A stretch of 64,000 bases of DNA from Pseudomonadota bacterium (GTDB taxonomy: Bacteria > Desulfobacterota > Desulfovibrionia > Desulfovibrionales > Desulfovibrionaceae): assembly GCA_023403845.1 (NCBI GenBank), contig JAEYDL010000018.1, positions 1-64,000 on the forward strand. Reading direction: 5' to 3'. The stretch's first letter is position 1, and each line of letters starts with the position of its first letter. Shown in pieces: positions 17,343-25,522 of this stretch. The notes beneath the pieces are model-generated. The model worked only from the letters and a program-made list of their open reading frames with translations. It was not told where the DNA came from and searched no databases. The position numbers were made by a program, and so were the translations under genes.

Positions 17343-18722
17343 ATGTCCCATCATCCGCATCTTCCCCATTTTCATTTCCGTTCCGTTCCCGTATTGCGGG
17401 AAATGCAGAACCTGCGCAACGAGGGAGTGGCGCGGCTTGCCGTACAGGCTGCATTCGTAGGCGGCGGCTCAGGAGCCGTCATCGGCACTTTTCGCCTGCT
17501 GTACGACACGGGTAACGCCCGGATCGTCGAAGCGCTCAGACACGCCCCGCATACGCCGGCCACTGCGTTCATCGTTTTCGGCAGCCTGATTCTGCTGGCT
17601 CTGGCCGTTGGCTGGCTCGTGCGCAAGGAACCGCTCATCAGCGGCAGCGGCATTCCCCAGATGGAACTTGCTCTGGCCGGACAAATTCCCTTTCCCTGGC
17701 TCAGGATCGTCGTGTGCAAGTTCGCAGGCACGCTCATGTCTCTGTCCGGGGGCCTGTCCGTGGGTCGCGAAGGTCCGAGCATCCAGATGGGCGCGGCGGT
17801 GGGCTGCGGTTTCGGCCAGCTGTTTCACAGAATTTCCAGCTCAAGGACGGGAAGCGCTCCCCGCTTTCTCATCGCCGGAAGCGTGGCCGGCCTGACGGCA
17901 GCCTTCGGAGCGCCCGTAGCGGGCATGCTCTTCGCCTTTGAACAAATAAAGGTCATCATCTCCGTTCCCCTCATTCTGTTCACCAGCATTTCCGCCGTCT
18001 CCGCCTATTTTGTAGCCAATGTGCTGTTCGGTTTCGGTCTTTCTTTTCCCTTTGCGAACATTCTTTCCCTCGACTGGATTCAGCTCTGGATAGCTCTCCC
18101 TCTTGGAGTGGGTACAGGCATCCTCGGAGCTGCGTACAATACGGGGCTGCTCCTCGTAACCCGCCTGCATGATCGCCAGAAAATACTCCCTGCGCCGCTG
18201 AAACCGCTGATTCCCTTTTTACTGGCAGGCATGCTTCTGTACGTTTACCCACAGGTCTTGATCGGAGTGGGCATATCGACCTCCGATCTGGCCGGACTTT
18301 CCCCAAATGGTCAGCTTGCCCTTGCCTCCCTTCTTTTTCTGCTTTTCGTCAAGGTGATCTTTTCCATTCTCAGCTTCGCTTCCGGCGTCCCCGGCGGCCT
18401 GCTTATGCCCATGCTCGCTATCGGCAGCATGGTGGGAGCCGTCTCCGGCACCCTGTTCATTCATGCCCAGCTTTCTGCCGCCGCGCAGCTCCCGGCCTTT
18501 CTCATGCTCGGCATGGCCGGTCTCTTCGCGGGCACGGTACGCGCGCCCCTGACCGGCGCGGCGCTGGTGGCGGAAATGTCCGGGGCCTTCCAGTGCCTGC
18601 CCGAAATGCTCCTCGTGGCTCTCATCGCCACGTTCACGGCCAACTTTCTGGGATCTCCTCCCATATACAACTCCCTGAAAGATCGCGTCCTGCAGTTGCG
18701 CAACGCCAGTACTCAAATATAA
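17343..18722 (+). CDS. ClC-family chloride channel / exchanger
   Basis: Inner-membrane ClC protein of 459 aa, about 12 or more helices. Selectivity-filter motifs are present: GSGIPQ (helix D), GREGPSIQ (helix F, whose Glu is the gating glutamate) and GVPGGLLMP (helix N). With the gating Glu kept, H+/Cl- exchange or gated chloride conduction is possible; the proton glutamate was not assigned. The C-terminus has no CBS domains. The N-terminus is short and His-rich (MSHHPHLPHFHF). An alternative start is ATG 17403. Ribosome sites are weak for both. Confidence 0.9.
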   Translation: MSHHPHLPHFHFRSVPVLREMQNLRNEGVARLAVQAAFVGGGSGAVIGTFRLLYDTGNARIVEALRHAPHTPATAFIVFGSLILLALAVGWLVRKEPLISGSGIPQMELALAGQIPFPWLRIVVCKFAGTLMSLSGGLSVGREGPSIQMGAAVGCGFGQLFHRISSSRTGSAPRFLIAGSVAGLTAAFGAPVAGMLFAFEQIKVIISVPLILFTSISAVSAYFVANVLFGFGLSFPFANILSLDWIQLWIALPLGVGTGILGAAYNTGLLLVTRLHDRQKILPAPLKPLIPFLLAGMLLYVYPQVLIGVGISTSDLAGLSPNGQLALASLLFLLFVKVIFSILSFASGVPGGLLMPMLAIGSMVGAVSGTLFIHAQLSAAAQLPAFLMLGMAGLFAGTVRAPLTGAALVAEMSGAFQCLPEMLLVALIATFTANFLGSPPIYNSLKDRVLQLRNASTQI

Positions 18723-18755
18723 CACATTGAAATAAATTATTTTTTCAAAAAGTAC

Positions 18756-18785
18756 TTGCATTTTTTGGATGATCTGGAGTATCCT
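18756..18785 (+). promoter_or_regulatory. possible promoter for the PaaK-like gene
   Basis: TTGCAT (18756-18761), 18-bp spacer, TATCCT (18780-18785), 42 bp before the ATG at 18828, downstream of an AT-rich stretch with TTGAAA/TTTCAA arms. Confidence 0.4.
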
Positions 18786-18827
18786 GTTTCATTCTTATCC
18801 TCAAAAGACCCTACGGAGCATGCAGTC

Positions 18828-20093
18828 ATGACCCGCAAAGATCGTACCGAAGGTATTTACAACCGCCGTGAAGTGCTCGACGAGAGCGAACGCCGCCAGT
18901 ATTACCTCATCCAGCTCAAGGACCTTCTGTCCTATGCCTACCGGTATTCGGAAGACGTGAAAAAACGTTTCGACCGCGCTCAGTTCAACGTCGAAAAATT
19001 CAAGACCCTGTCCGACATCAAGCACATTCCGCTGCTCAAGAAGAAGGAACTCATCTTCCTCCAGTCCATCGGTCCCCGGCTCGGCGGCCTCCTGACCAAG
19101 GACATCGGAGAGTTGAAGCGCATCTTTCTTTCCCCCGGTCCCATCTTCGATCCCGAAGACCGCATGGACGACTACTGGGGTTACACGGAAGCTTTCTATT
19201 CCGTAGGCTTCCGCCCCGGAGACGTGGTTCAGGTGACCTTCAACTATCACTTGGCCCCCGCCGGACTCATGTTCGAAGAACCGCTGCGCAATCTCGGCTG
19301 CGCGTCCATCCCGGCGGGTCCCACCGATCCCAGCACCCAGCTGGACATTATGCAGAAACTGCGTGTCTCCGGCTATGTGGGCACGGCGAGCTATCTGATG
19401 CACCTCGCCCAGAAGGCCGAGGAAAAGGGCATCAACCTGCGCAAGGATCTCTTTCAGGAAGTGGCCTTCGTCACCGGTGAACGCCTCTCCGAAAAAATGC
19501 GCAACCAGCTCGAGAAGAAGTTCGACATCATTTTGCGTCAAGGATACGGCACTGCGGACGTGGGCTGCATCGGCTACGAGTGCTTCCACAAGACCGGTCT
19601 GCACATTTCCAATCGCTGCTATGTGGAAATCTGCCATCCTGACACGGGAATTCCGCTGAAGGACGGCGAGGTGGGCGAAATCGTCGTCACCTCGTTCAAC
19701 AAGACCTACCCGCTCATCCGTCTTGCCACAGGCGACCTTTCCTACATCGACAGGGCCCCCTGCGCCTGCGGGCGGACCAGTCCCCGGCTCGGCGGCATCG
19801 TAGGCCGCGTGGACACCACCGCGCGCATCAAGGGCATGTTCGTCTACCCCCATCAGGTGGAACAGGTCATGGCCCGTTTCGAAGACATCAAGCGGTGGCA
19901 GATCGAGGTCATCAACCCCGGCGGCATCGACGAAATGATTCTCTATGTGGAAGCCAGCAACTTCACGCAGGAAGACGAACTGCTCCACCTTTTCCGCGAG
20001 CGCATCAAGCTGCGCCCGGAACTGAAGATTCTCGTCCCCGGCACGTTGCCTCCCCAGATCAAGCCTATCGAAGACAAGAGAGAGTGGGACTAG
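18828..20093 (+). CDS. phenylacetate-CoA ligase family adenylating enzyme
   Basis: ANL-superfamily enzyme of the PaaK branch, 421 aa, which activates a carboxylic acid as acyl-AMP and then CoA thioester. The PaaK pattern is visible: LLSYAYRYS, IPLLKKKEL, a variable nucleotide loop, YGTADVGCIGYEC (adenine motif) and GEIVVTSFNKTYPLIRLATGDLS. CACGRTSPRLGGIVGRVD is the hinge, and the C-terminal lid carries KGMFVYPHQVEQV. The start ATG 18828 follows GGAG. No aromatic catabolism genes adjoin it. The substrate is unknown; such orphan PaaK paralogues are frequent in Desulfovibrionaceae. Confidence 0.85.
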   Translation: MTRKDRTEGIYNRREVLDESERRQYYLIQLKDLLSYAYRYSEDVKKRFDRAQFNVEKFKTLSDIKHIPLLKKKELIFLQSIGPRLGGLLTKDIGELKRIFLSPGPIFDPEDRMDDYWGYTEAFYSVGFRPGDVVQVTFNYHLAPAGLMFEEPLRNLGCASIPAGPTDPSTQLDIMQKLRVSGYVGTASYLMHLAQKAEEKGINLRKDLFQEVAFVTGERLSEKMRNQLEKKFDIILRQGYGTADVGCIGYECFHKTGLHISNRCYVEICHPDTGIPLKDGEVGEIVVTSFNKTYPLIRLATGDLSYIDRAPCACGRTSPRLGGIVGRVDTTARIKGMFVYPHQVEQVMARFEDIKRWQIEVINPGGIDEMILYVEASNFTQEDELLHLFRERIKLRPELKILVPGTLPPQIKPIEDKREWD

Positions 20094-20570
20094 CTCAGGC
20101 AGCATGACCGTGCCATTGCGCAGGGACGGAGCCTCCACAGGAGCTCCGTCCCTTTTTGACCGCCAGAACGGCGAACGCACTCCCCGCGTACTGTCGACAC
20201 AAACGGTCTTTCAACACGACGCGGGCCATCTTGCGAACAGGGTCCGGCTCAAAGGCAGCCAGCAGGCTCCGCTGCATCTTCGACGGCGGCGCGTGGAAAG
20301 CTCTGACGCAACTGTTTCCCGGGGGCCGGGTCCCTTCTCAAGGGACTACGGATGTTAGATAAAAGAAAATAATTTTATGCGAATAGCATAATTTTGGATT
20401 GAAAAGAAACGCCGGATAGGGCATAGTCGACTGACTGTTCGACGTATTCCACAGGGCCGGGAATACCCCTCATGCTCGACACCTCTTTCTCCGGCCAGAC
20501 CGGAACGAGAGACCCTGCCAGTTTTATATCACCTGCACACATCTCAAAGGATCAGGAGCCAGGAAAAGAC
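20094..20570. other. 477-bp intergenic region before the HU gene
   Basis: Holds the terminator at 20123-20157, then GC-rich sequence without a credible gene. An AT-rich block at about 20360-20400 has a TATGC-GAATA-GCATA inverted repeat (about 20376-20390), likely promoter or operator DNA for the HU-like gene. Confidence 0.5.
20123..20157 (+). terminator. terminator of the PaaK-like gene
   Basis: 10-bp stem GGGACGGAGC with GCTCCGTCCC, followed by TTTTT. Confidence 0.85.
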
Positions 20571-20864
20571 ATGAACAAGACGGTAACCAAAGCTGATATC
20601 GCCAAAAATATTTGCGCCCAGTCCGACATGAAACAGCAGCATGCCAAAAAAATTCTTGATACCATGCTTGCCATCATGAAGGACGCGCTCAAGAATGAAA
20701 AGGAAATGCTCCTCAGCGGGTTCGGCAAGTTTGAAGCGTTCACCAAAAAGAACCGCAAGGGCCGCAACCCCCAGACCGGCGAGGAAATCGTGCTCGACGC
20801 CCATGATGTGCTGGCCTTCCGCATCTCCCGCAAGTTCAAGGCGGCCATGAATCCCGAAGAATAA
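20571..20864 (+). CDS. HU/IHF family DNA-binding protein
   Basis: 97-aa histone-like protein. It has the N-terminal helical pair (KADIAKNICAQSDMKQQHAKKILDTML), the beta-arm signature GFGKFEAFTKKNRKGRNPQTGEEI (split at residues 51-74) and the C-terminal helix DVLAFRISRKFKAAM. GRNPQTGE with the tip proline is typical of DNA-bending HU/IHF arms. It resembles IHF-alpha more than HU, but the subfamily is not certain. Start ATG 20571 is preceded by AGGA motifs. Confidence 0.93.
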   Translation: MNKTVTKADIAKNICAQSDMKQQHAKKILDTMLAIMKDALKNEKEMLLSGFGKFEAFTKKNRKGRNPQTGEEIVLDAHDVLAFRISRKFKAAMNPEE

Positions 20865-20887
20865 CCCTGTCCATCATGGACTGTCTC

Positions 20888-20914
20888 AGGACGATCCTTC
20901 GATCGTCCTTTTTT
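20888..20914 (+). terminator. terminator of the HU-like gene
   Basis: 9-bp stem AGGACGATC/GATCGTCCT, loop CTTC, then a T tract. Confidence 0.9.
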
Positions 20915-21130
20915 ATGGACTTCGCTCAAGGCCCCAACTCAACGGAAGTACCGCCAAATCCGATTCGCCGAGCCTCCCGCTGCCGCCATCTGGCAAATCG
21001 CGCAGGAGGCGTCCCGAGCGGATTTCCGGTCAGAAAACGCAAGGGGAGCCGTCGGGATGCCCGCGTCGAAGAATCGCCTCAATTCCCGACCTCGTTCCAT
21101 CTTGTCCGGTCTGCTTCCCGGACAGAGCGG

Positions 21131-21928
21131 CTATCCCAGCGCCACATCAAGGCACATCATGATCACGAACCCTGCGACGACGCCGAGACTTGCGGCATCG
21201 CCATGTCCAGAAGCATGGGACTCTGGAATAACCTCCTCGACGACCACAAAAATCATGGCTCCAGCGGCAAAAGCCAGAGCGAACGGCAAAACGGGCTGCG
21301 CCACACTCACGGCCAGCGCGCCGAGCACGGCCGCTATCGGTTCAACGATACCGGAAAGCTGACCGTAGAAAAATGCCTTTTTCCGACTGAATCCCTCCCG
21401 CAGCAAGGGCACGGAAACGGCCGTCCCTTCCGGCAGATTCTGGAGGCCGATACCGAACATCAGCGTCAGGGCTCCGGCAAGACTGGCTTCGGGACCTCCC
21501 ATGGCCGCCGCACCGAAGGCTACGCCCACAGCCAGACCTTCCGGGATATTGTGGAGCGTTATGGCAAAGACCAGCAATACGCTGCGCGGCAACCTCGTAT
21601 GAATCCCTTCTTCAAGATTTTCCATCTGATGAATGTGAGGAAGGATCACGTCCAGCAGCCGCAGCGCGGCAGCTCCTGACAGAAATCCGATCGCCACGGG
21701 CACGAAGGCCAGCCTGCCCCAGTCCGAAGCCATTTCCAGAGCAGGCTGCAACAGCGACCAGAACGACGCGGCAATCATGACTCCGGCGGCGAAGCCGAGC
21801 ATCACGTCGAGGCTCAGGCGTGAAAATTCCTTTGCCGCAAAAACCATCGCTGCACCGACAGCCGTGAAGCTCCATGTCACCAGTCCGGCCAGCAGAGCCA
21901 TGCCGGTCGGGGATGCAAAAAAATCCAT
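21131..21928 (-). CDS. ZIP family metal transporter
   Basis: Inner-membrane divalent metal importer of 265 aa with eight predicted helices. The metal site is formed by HNIPEG (helix IV) and QNLPEG (helix V), plus the HIHQMENLEEGIH loop between helices III and IV, which could bind metal. It is closest to the GufA/ZupT branch; the substrate (Zn, Fe or Mn) is not decidable. GGAGGCGCC lies just before the ATG. No metal-regulator site was recognised. Confidence 0.92.
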   Translation of the reverse strand: MDFFASPTGMALLAGLVTWSFTAVGAAMVFAAKEFSRLSLDVMLGFAAGVMIAASFWSLLQPALEMASDWGRLAFVPVAIGFLSGAAALRLLDVILPHIHQMENLEEGIHTRLPRSVLLVFAITLHNIPEGLAVGVAFGAAAMGGPEASLAGALTLMFGIGLQNLPEGTAVSVPLLREGFSRKKAFFYGQLSGIVEPIAAVLGALAVSVAQPVLPFALAFAAGAMIFVVVEEVIPESHASGHGDAASLGVVAGFVIMMCLDVALG

Positions 21929-22378
21929 ATGCGGCGCCTCCTGAAAATTTTACTGATAGTGTTGTCCAAACGGGACGGGATGCGAAACAATACGGGGCGA
22001 AGGAAAGACGGCCTGAAAAGTATCGTATGACGCCGGAAGCATATTGATCCGTCGGCTCCGGCCTGTAAAGCGGACATTTCCCATACCGACTAAAAACCGG
22101 CCCCCGGTTTCTTCCGGATCAGGGATTCCAGGGGCTGCGGGAAACGGCATCGCGCACCGGCAGCCGCCATCCCGGCAAGACTTTCCCCGGGGATTCTTGA
22201 GCATGCAATCCGCCCCGCTCCGATGCCTCGCGGCTCCTCTCTCAAGAACAATCAGATCTCTCTTTCAATACAATGGAAAAGTCATGCCCAGGAAGTTCCT
22301 GCGTCAATTTCACGTCGCCGCAGAAATATCTTGACAGCGCAATTCTTTTCAGAGAAGTTTGCCTGAAAGGACGACATC
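21929..22378. other. 450-bp divergent intergenic region
   Basis: Upstream DNA for the ZIP gene (minus) and for the leader-peptide transcript (plus). A TTGACA occurs at 22331-22336, but no good -10 lies 16-18 bases downstream. No gene seen. Confidence 0.5.
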
Positions 22379-22465
22379 ATGAATATGTTTTACACGCACT
22401 TCTACTTTTATTATTCGGGTTCGGAATCGCTGGCCCCGGATCGGATGTGCTGCGCGTGTAACTGA
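22379..22465 (+). CDS. 28-residue aromatic leader peptide
   Basis: ATG 22379 is preceded by AAGGACG at normal spacing. The peptide starts MNMFYTHFYFYYSG: three Phe and four Tyr lie between residues 4 and 12. It ends RMCCACN at TGA 22463-22465. A rho-independent terminator follows 33 bp after the stop and lies upstream of the symporter genes. This arrangement is that of an attenuation leader in which ribosomes stall at Phe/Tyr codons when charged tRNA is short. GGCCCC at 22432-22437, about 20 bases past the last Tyr codon, can pair with GGGGCC at 22512-22517 inside the terminator stem, giving a possible antiterminator. I know no named family for it; function is inferred from architecture. Confidence 0.75.
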   Translation: MNMFYTHFYFYYSGSESLAPDRMCCACN

Positions 22466-22497
22466 GTCGCCAAGCACAAGCGCTATTGAAAGGGATA

Positions 22498-22529
22498 GCC
22501 GCCGACCCTCAGGGGCCGGCGGTTTTTTT
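22498..22529 (+). terminator. attenuator terminator upstream of the symporter genes
   Basis: CCGCCG (22499-22504) pairs with CGGCGG (22517-22522), extended by CCC/GGG beyond one mismatch, and is followed by TTTTTTT. It lies before, not after, the protein genes, so it controls readthrough. Confidence 0.85.
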
Positions 22530-22553
22530 GTACCTCATTACGGGAGAAAATCC

Positions 22554-22688
22554 ATGTTCGCGTTTCCCATGGACGGTATCATCACCATCACCCTGCTTTC
22601 CATGATCCTCGCCTTCTGCATGTCGCTTGTTCAGCTTCTTCGCGGTGTGCGGGCGCAGAAAAACGCCAAGGAGCGCAATCATGACTAG
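22554..22688 (+). CDS. 44-residue symporter small accessory membrane peptide
   Basis: ATG 22554 follows CGGGAGAAAA. The 44-aa product has a single hydrophobic helix (residues 8-28, from DGIITITLLSMILAFCMSL) and a basic tail (LLRGVRAQKNAKERNHD). Its stop codon overlaps the symporter start (ATGACTAG), so the two are translationally coupled. Short one-helix peptides encoded directly before sodium:solute symporters are a known accessory type. A role in assembly or stability of the symporter is inference. Confidence 0.8.
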   Translation: MFAFPMDGIITITLLSMILAFCMSLVQLLRGVRAQKNAKERNHD

Positions 22689-24111
22689 CGTTCTCATCTG
22701 GGTCGTCTACTTCGCCGTCTTCGCCTTTCTCGTGCACAAGGGCAGAAGCAAGGATGCCGTGCTGAGCGGCAGCGTGGGCTTCGGAGTACAGGCCTTCGCC
22801 TACGTCTCGACCTACATTTCCGCCGTGGCCCTTGTGGGATTCGGCGGCCTGGCTCACGCCTACGGACTGCAGATGATGATGGTGGCTGCCGGGAACGTCT
22901 GGATCGGAACCTACCTTGTATACAAGTACATGGCGTGGCCGACCCGCCAATGGCAAATGAAGCTGGGAGCGCGGACCCCCGCTCAGCTGCTCGGTCTCGG
23001 ACACGGTTCCCCCATGCTCACCCGCGTCTTCGCCTTCATCTTCGCCCTGTTTCTCAGCGTATACGCTTCTGCCGTAGTCAAGGGCGCGGCTCTCCTGCTT
23101 GCGGAAATTCTTCCCCTGCCCATGTGGGTCCTCATCTGGACCGTGGCCGTGGTCGTGGGCATCACCGTATTCGTCGGCGGCCTGCGCGGCGTCCTGTTTA
23201 CCGAAGCCATGCAGGGCGTAGTCATGCTGCTCGGCATGATCATGCTGGTGGTCGCCGTGCTCGACAAGGTCAACGGTCCCTGGAATGGCCTGCTTGCCCT
23301 CGCCGAACTGGAACCTACAAAACTCGCCAACAACGGCTTCGTCTCCGTTTCCGATGGCGGGCAGGGGCTGTTCGTCTGGTCGCTCGTCATCGTCACATCC
23401 TTCGCCGTCTGGGCGCAGCCTCAGATGATCCAGCGCCACTTCGCCATCGCCAGCCCTCTCCAGCTCAAAAAGACCACGCCGCTCGCCGTGCTCGTCCTGA
23501 CCGTGCTGGTCGGCGGAACCTACTTCGCCGCCTCACTGTCCCGACTGTTCCTTCCGGACATGGACAGCCCCGATCAGGTCATGCCCGCACTGGTGCACAT
23601 GCTCCTGCCCGAATTCGCCCTGCAACTGTTCGTGCTCGCCATTGTTTCGGCTTCACTTTCCACGGCCACGGCCATCTTCCATATCGCGGTGGCGGCACTT
23701 TCCGAAGACATGCGCGGACGCCGCAGCACCCGATTCACCTGGCTGCTGGGCATCATCGTCTGTGTTCTCATGAGCGGAGGCTGCGCCCAGATCAAAGGAC
23801 AACTCGTCTCCATTCTGCATACCACCAGCTGGAGCGTCATCGCCTGCATGGCTCTGGTCCCCTACATTGCGCTGGTCCGCTTCGGACGACAGGACAAGAG
23901 GGCCGCATGGGTCAGCGCCACGGCCGGATTCGTCACCTGCCTCGGCTGGTATCTCCTCGCCTACCCGCCGACAGCCGTCTGGGGCCCCCTCTTCGGTTCC
24001 ACGGCGGCAAGCATTCCGCCCTTCTTCATCGGCTTCGCCTTCTCCGTGGGAGGCTGGTTCCTCGCTGCGGCCAAAAGTCCCATGCCCACCGCAGCCGTCG
24101 ACTCCAAGTAA
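22681..24111 (+). CDS. sodium:solute symporter family transporter
   Basis: Inner-membrane SSS-family protein, 476 aa, about 12-13 helices (LeuT fold). Family segments are VGFGVQAFAYVSTYISAVALVGFGG, GLRGVLFTEAMQG and the sodium-site region VSASLSTATAIFHIAVAALSEDM with paired Ser/Thr; each is given here in fragments around residues 30-55, 170-180 and 320-345. The start ATG 22681 follows AAGGAG. The Phe/Tyr-rich leader upstream suggests an aromatic amino acid or related substrate, which sequence homology alone does not show. Confidence 0.88.
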   Translation: MTSVLIWVVYFAVFAFLVHKGRSKDAVLSGSVGFGVQAFAYVSTYISAVALVGFGGLAHAYGLQMMMVAAGNVWIGTYLVYKYMAWPTRQWQMKLGARTPAQLLGLGHGSPMLTRVFAFIFALFLSVYASAVVKGAALLLAEILPLPMWVLIWTVAVVVGITVFVGGLRGVLFTEAMQGVVMLLGMIMLVVAVLDKVNGPWNGLLALAELEPTKLANNGFVSVSDGGQGLFVWSLVIVTSFAVWAQPQMIQRHFAIASPLQLKKTTPLAVLVLTVLVGGTYFAASLSRLFLPDMDSPDQVMPALVHMLLPEFALQLFVLAIVSASLSTATAIFHIAVAALSEDMRGRRSTRFTWLLGIIVCVLMSGGCAQIKGQLVSILHTTSWSVIACMALVPYIALVRFGRQDKRAAWVSATAGFVTCLGWYLLAYPPTAVWGPLFGSTAASIPPFFIGFAFSVGGWFLAAAKSPMPTAAVDSK

Positions 24112-24116
24112 CCTTT

Positions 24117-24145
24117 CGGGCCGCCATCTTTCGGATGACGGCCCG
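24117..24145 (+). terminator. hairpin after the symporter
   Basis: 12-bp stem with one mismatch around a TTTCG loop. The tail is pyrimidine-rich, not a clean T tract. Confidence 0.55.
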
Positions 24146-24356
24146 ACCTCCTTCTGGAGCCGGCACCTATGTTCGCCTGCCCTTTCAGGAAAAACAAGAA
24201 AGGGGCAGCTCCACCAGCAAGGGCAGCGCGGCATGACGACCGCATTCCGAACGAAAACCCGGTTCCGAAGGCCCGCCCTCCCAGCGAACGGTCATCACAA
24301 CCGGAACGCCTCCCGGAAAGCAGACCCGCGGAAAGCAGCTCCCGTTCATACAATCA

Positions 24357-24386
24357 GGACGCCCGCCAGTTTCCTGACGGGCGTCC
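24357..24386 (-). terminator. terminator of leuB
   Basis: GGACGCCCG (24357-24365) pairs with CGGGCGTCC (24378-24386), extended inward by CAG/CTG past one mismatch to a TTTC loop. It lies directly after the leuB stop on the minus strand; the tail is only weakly T-rich. Confidence 0.7.
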
Positions 24387-24408
24387 CTCATGCGTTCACA
24401 CGAAACGG

Positions 24409-25482
24409 TTACAGACGCTCTACAACCAGATCGCCCATGGCGGAAGTTCCGGCGCAGGTCATTCCGGATTCCATAATGTCACCGGTACGGAAGCCGTCAC
24501 GCAAGACGGCATGAACGGCGTTTTCCACGGCAGCGGCCTCGTCATCCATATCAAAGGCAAGGCGGAGCATCATCGCGGCGGACAGGATAGTGGCCAGAGG
24601 GTTGGCCTTGCCCTGACCGGCAATGTCGGGAGCCGAACCATGTATGGGTTCGAACAGACCGGGATTGCCGCTGCCGAGCGAAGCGGAAGGCAGCATGCCG
24701 ATGGAGCCGGTGATGGCCGCGGCCTCGTCGGAAAGGATATCGCCGAACAGATTGCTGGTCACAAGCACGTCGAACTGCGAGGGATCGCGCACCAGCTGCA
24801 TGGCGGCATTGTCCACATACAGATGAGAGAGTTCCACATCGGGATATTCCTTCGCCACCTCGCAGACGACCTCGCGCCAGACGCGGGATACGGCGAGCAC
24901 ATTGGCCTTGTCCACAGAGCAGACGCGCCGTTTGCGCTTACGGGCCGTGGAGAAGGCCACATGCGCGATGCGCCGGATCTCTTCCTCATTGTAAATCATG
25001 GTGTTATAGCCCACGCGAAGCCCGTCCCGCATCTCGGTTCCGGCGGGCTTGCCGAAATAGATGCCGCCGGTCAGTTCGCGAACGACGATGAGGTCAAGCC
25101 CCTTGGCTGCGGTATCCGCACGCAGCAGGCAGGCTCCCGAAAGCTCGGGGAACAGGGTGGCAGGCCGCAAATTGGCAAACAGGCCGAGAGCCGCACGAAT
25201 GCCGAGCAGACCGCGTTCGGGCCGAATGGAAGGGTCTATCGTATCCCACTTGGGGCCTCCCACCGCGCCGAGGAATACGGCATCGGCAGCCTTGCAGGCC
25301 GCGACGGTGGCGTCGGGCAACGGCACGCCGGCGGCGTCAATGGCGGCGCCGCCGATCAGCGCTTCAGTCAGAACAAACGTATGGCCGTATTTCTTTTCGA
25401 CGGCATGGAGCACCTTTACGGCTTCAGCCACGATTTCGGGGCCGATCCCGTCGCCGGGCAAGAGGCAGATGGTCTTCTGCAT
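24409..25482 (-). CDS. leuB: 3-isopropylmalate dehydrogenase
   Basis: NAD-dependent oxidative decarboxylation of 3-isopropylmalate in leucine synthesis, 357 aa. Key features: LLPGDGIGPEIVAEA at the start, the substrate arginines in PERGLLGIRAALGLFANLRPA, RELTGGIYFGK, and the metal/NAD signature NLFGDILSDEAAAITGSIGMLPSAS. It ends with EPIHGSAPDIAGQGKANPLA. These are read in sections near residues 5, 90, 140, 240 and 285. leuACD are not adjacent. The mutM gene lies 40 bp upstream, possibly in the same transcript. Confidence 0.97.
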   Translation of the reverse strand: MQKTICLLPGDGIGPEIVAEAVKVLHAVEKKYGHTFVLTEALIGGAAIDAAGVPLPDATVAACKAADAVFLGAVGGPKWDTIDPSIRPERGLLGIRAALGLFANLRPATLFPELSGACLLRADTAAKGLDLIVVRELTGGIYFGKPAGTEMRDGLRVGYNTMIYNEEEIRRIAHVAFSTARKRKRRVCSVDKANVLAVSRVWREVVCEVAKEYPDVELSHLYVDNAAMQLVRDPSQFDVLVTSNLFGDILSDEAAAITGSIGMLPSASLGSGNPGLFEPIHGSAPDIAGQGKANPLATILSAAMMLRLAFDMDDEAAAVENAVHAVLRDGFRTGDIMESGMTCAGTSAMGDLVVERL

Positions 25483-25522
25483 TCCTGAAATCCTTATGGA
25501 CGTTGAAGGTGGAGTCCGCAGG

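Noticed and set aside
24169..25488. 439-codon plus-strand frame opposite leuB
   Set aside because: Antisense to leuB, which has all family motifs; no independent support.
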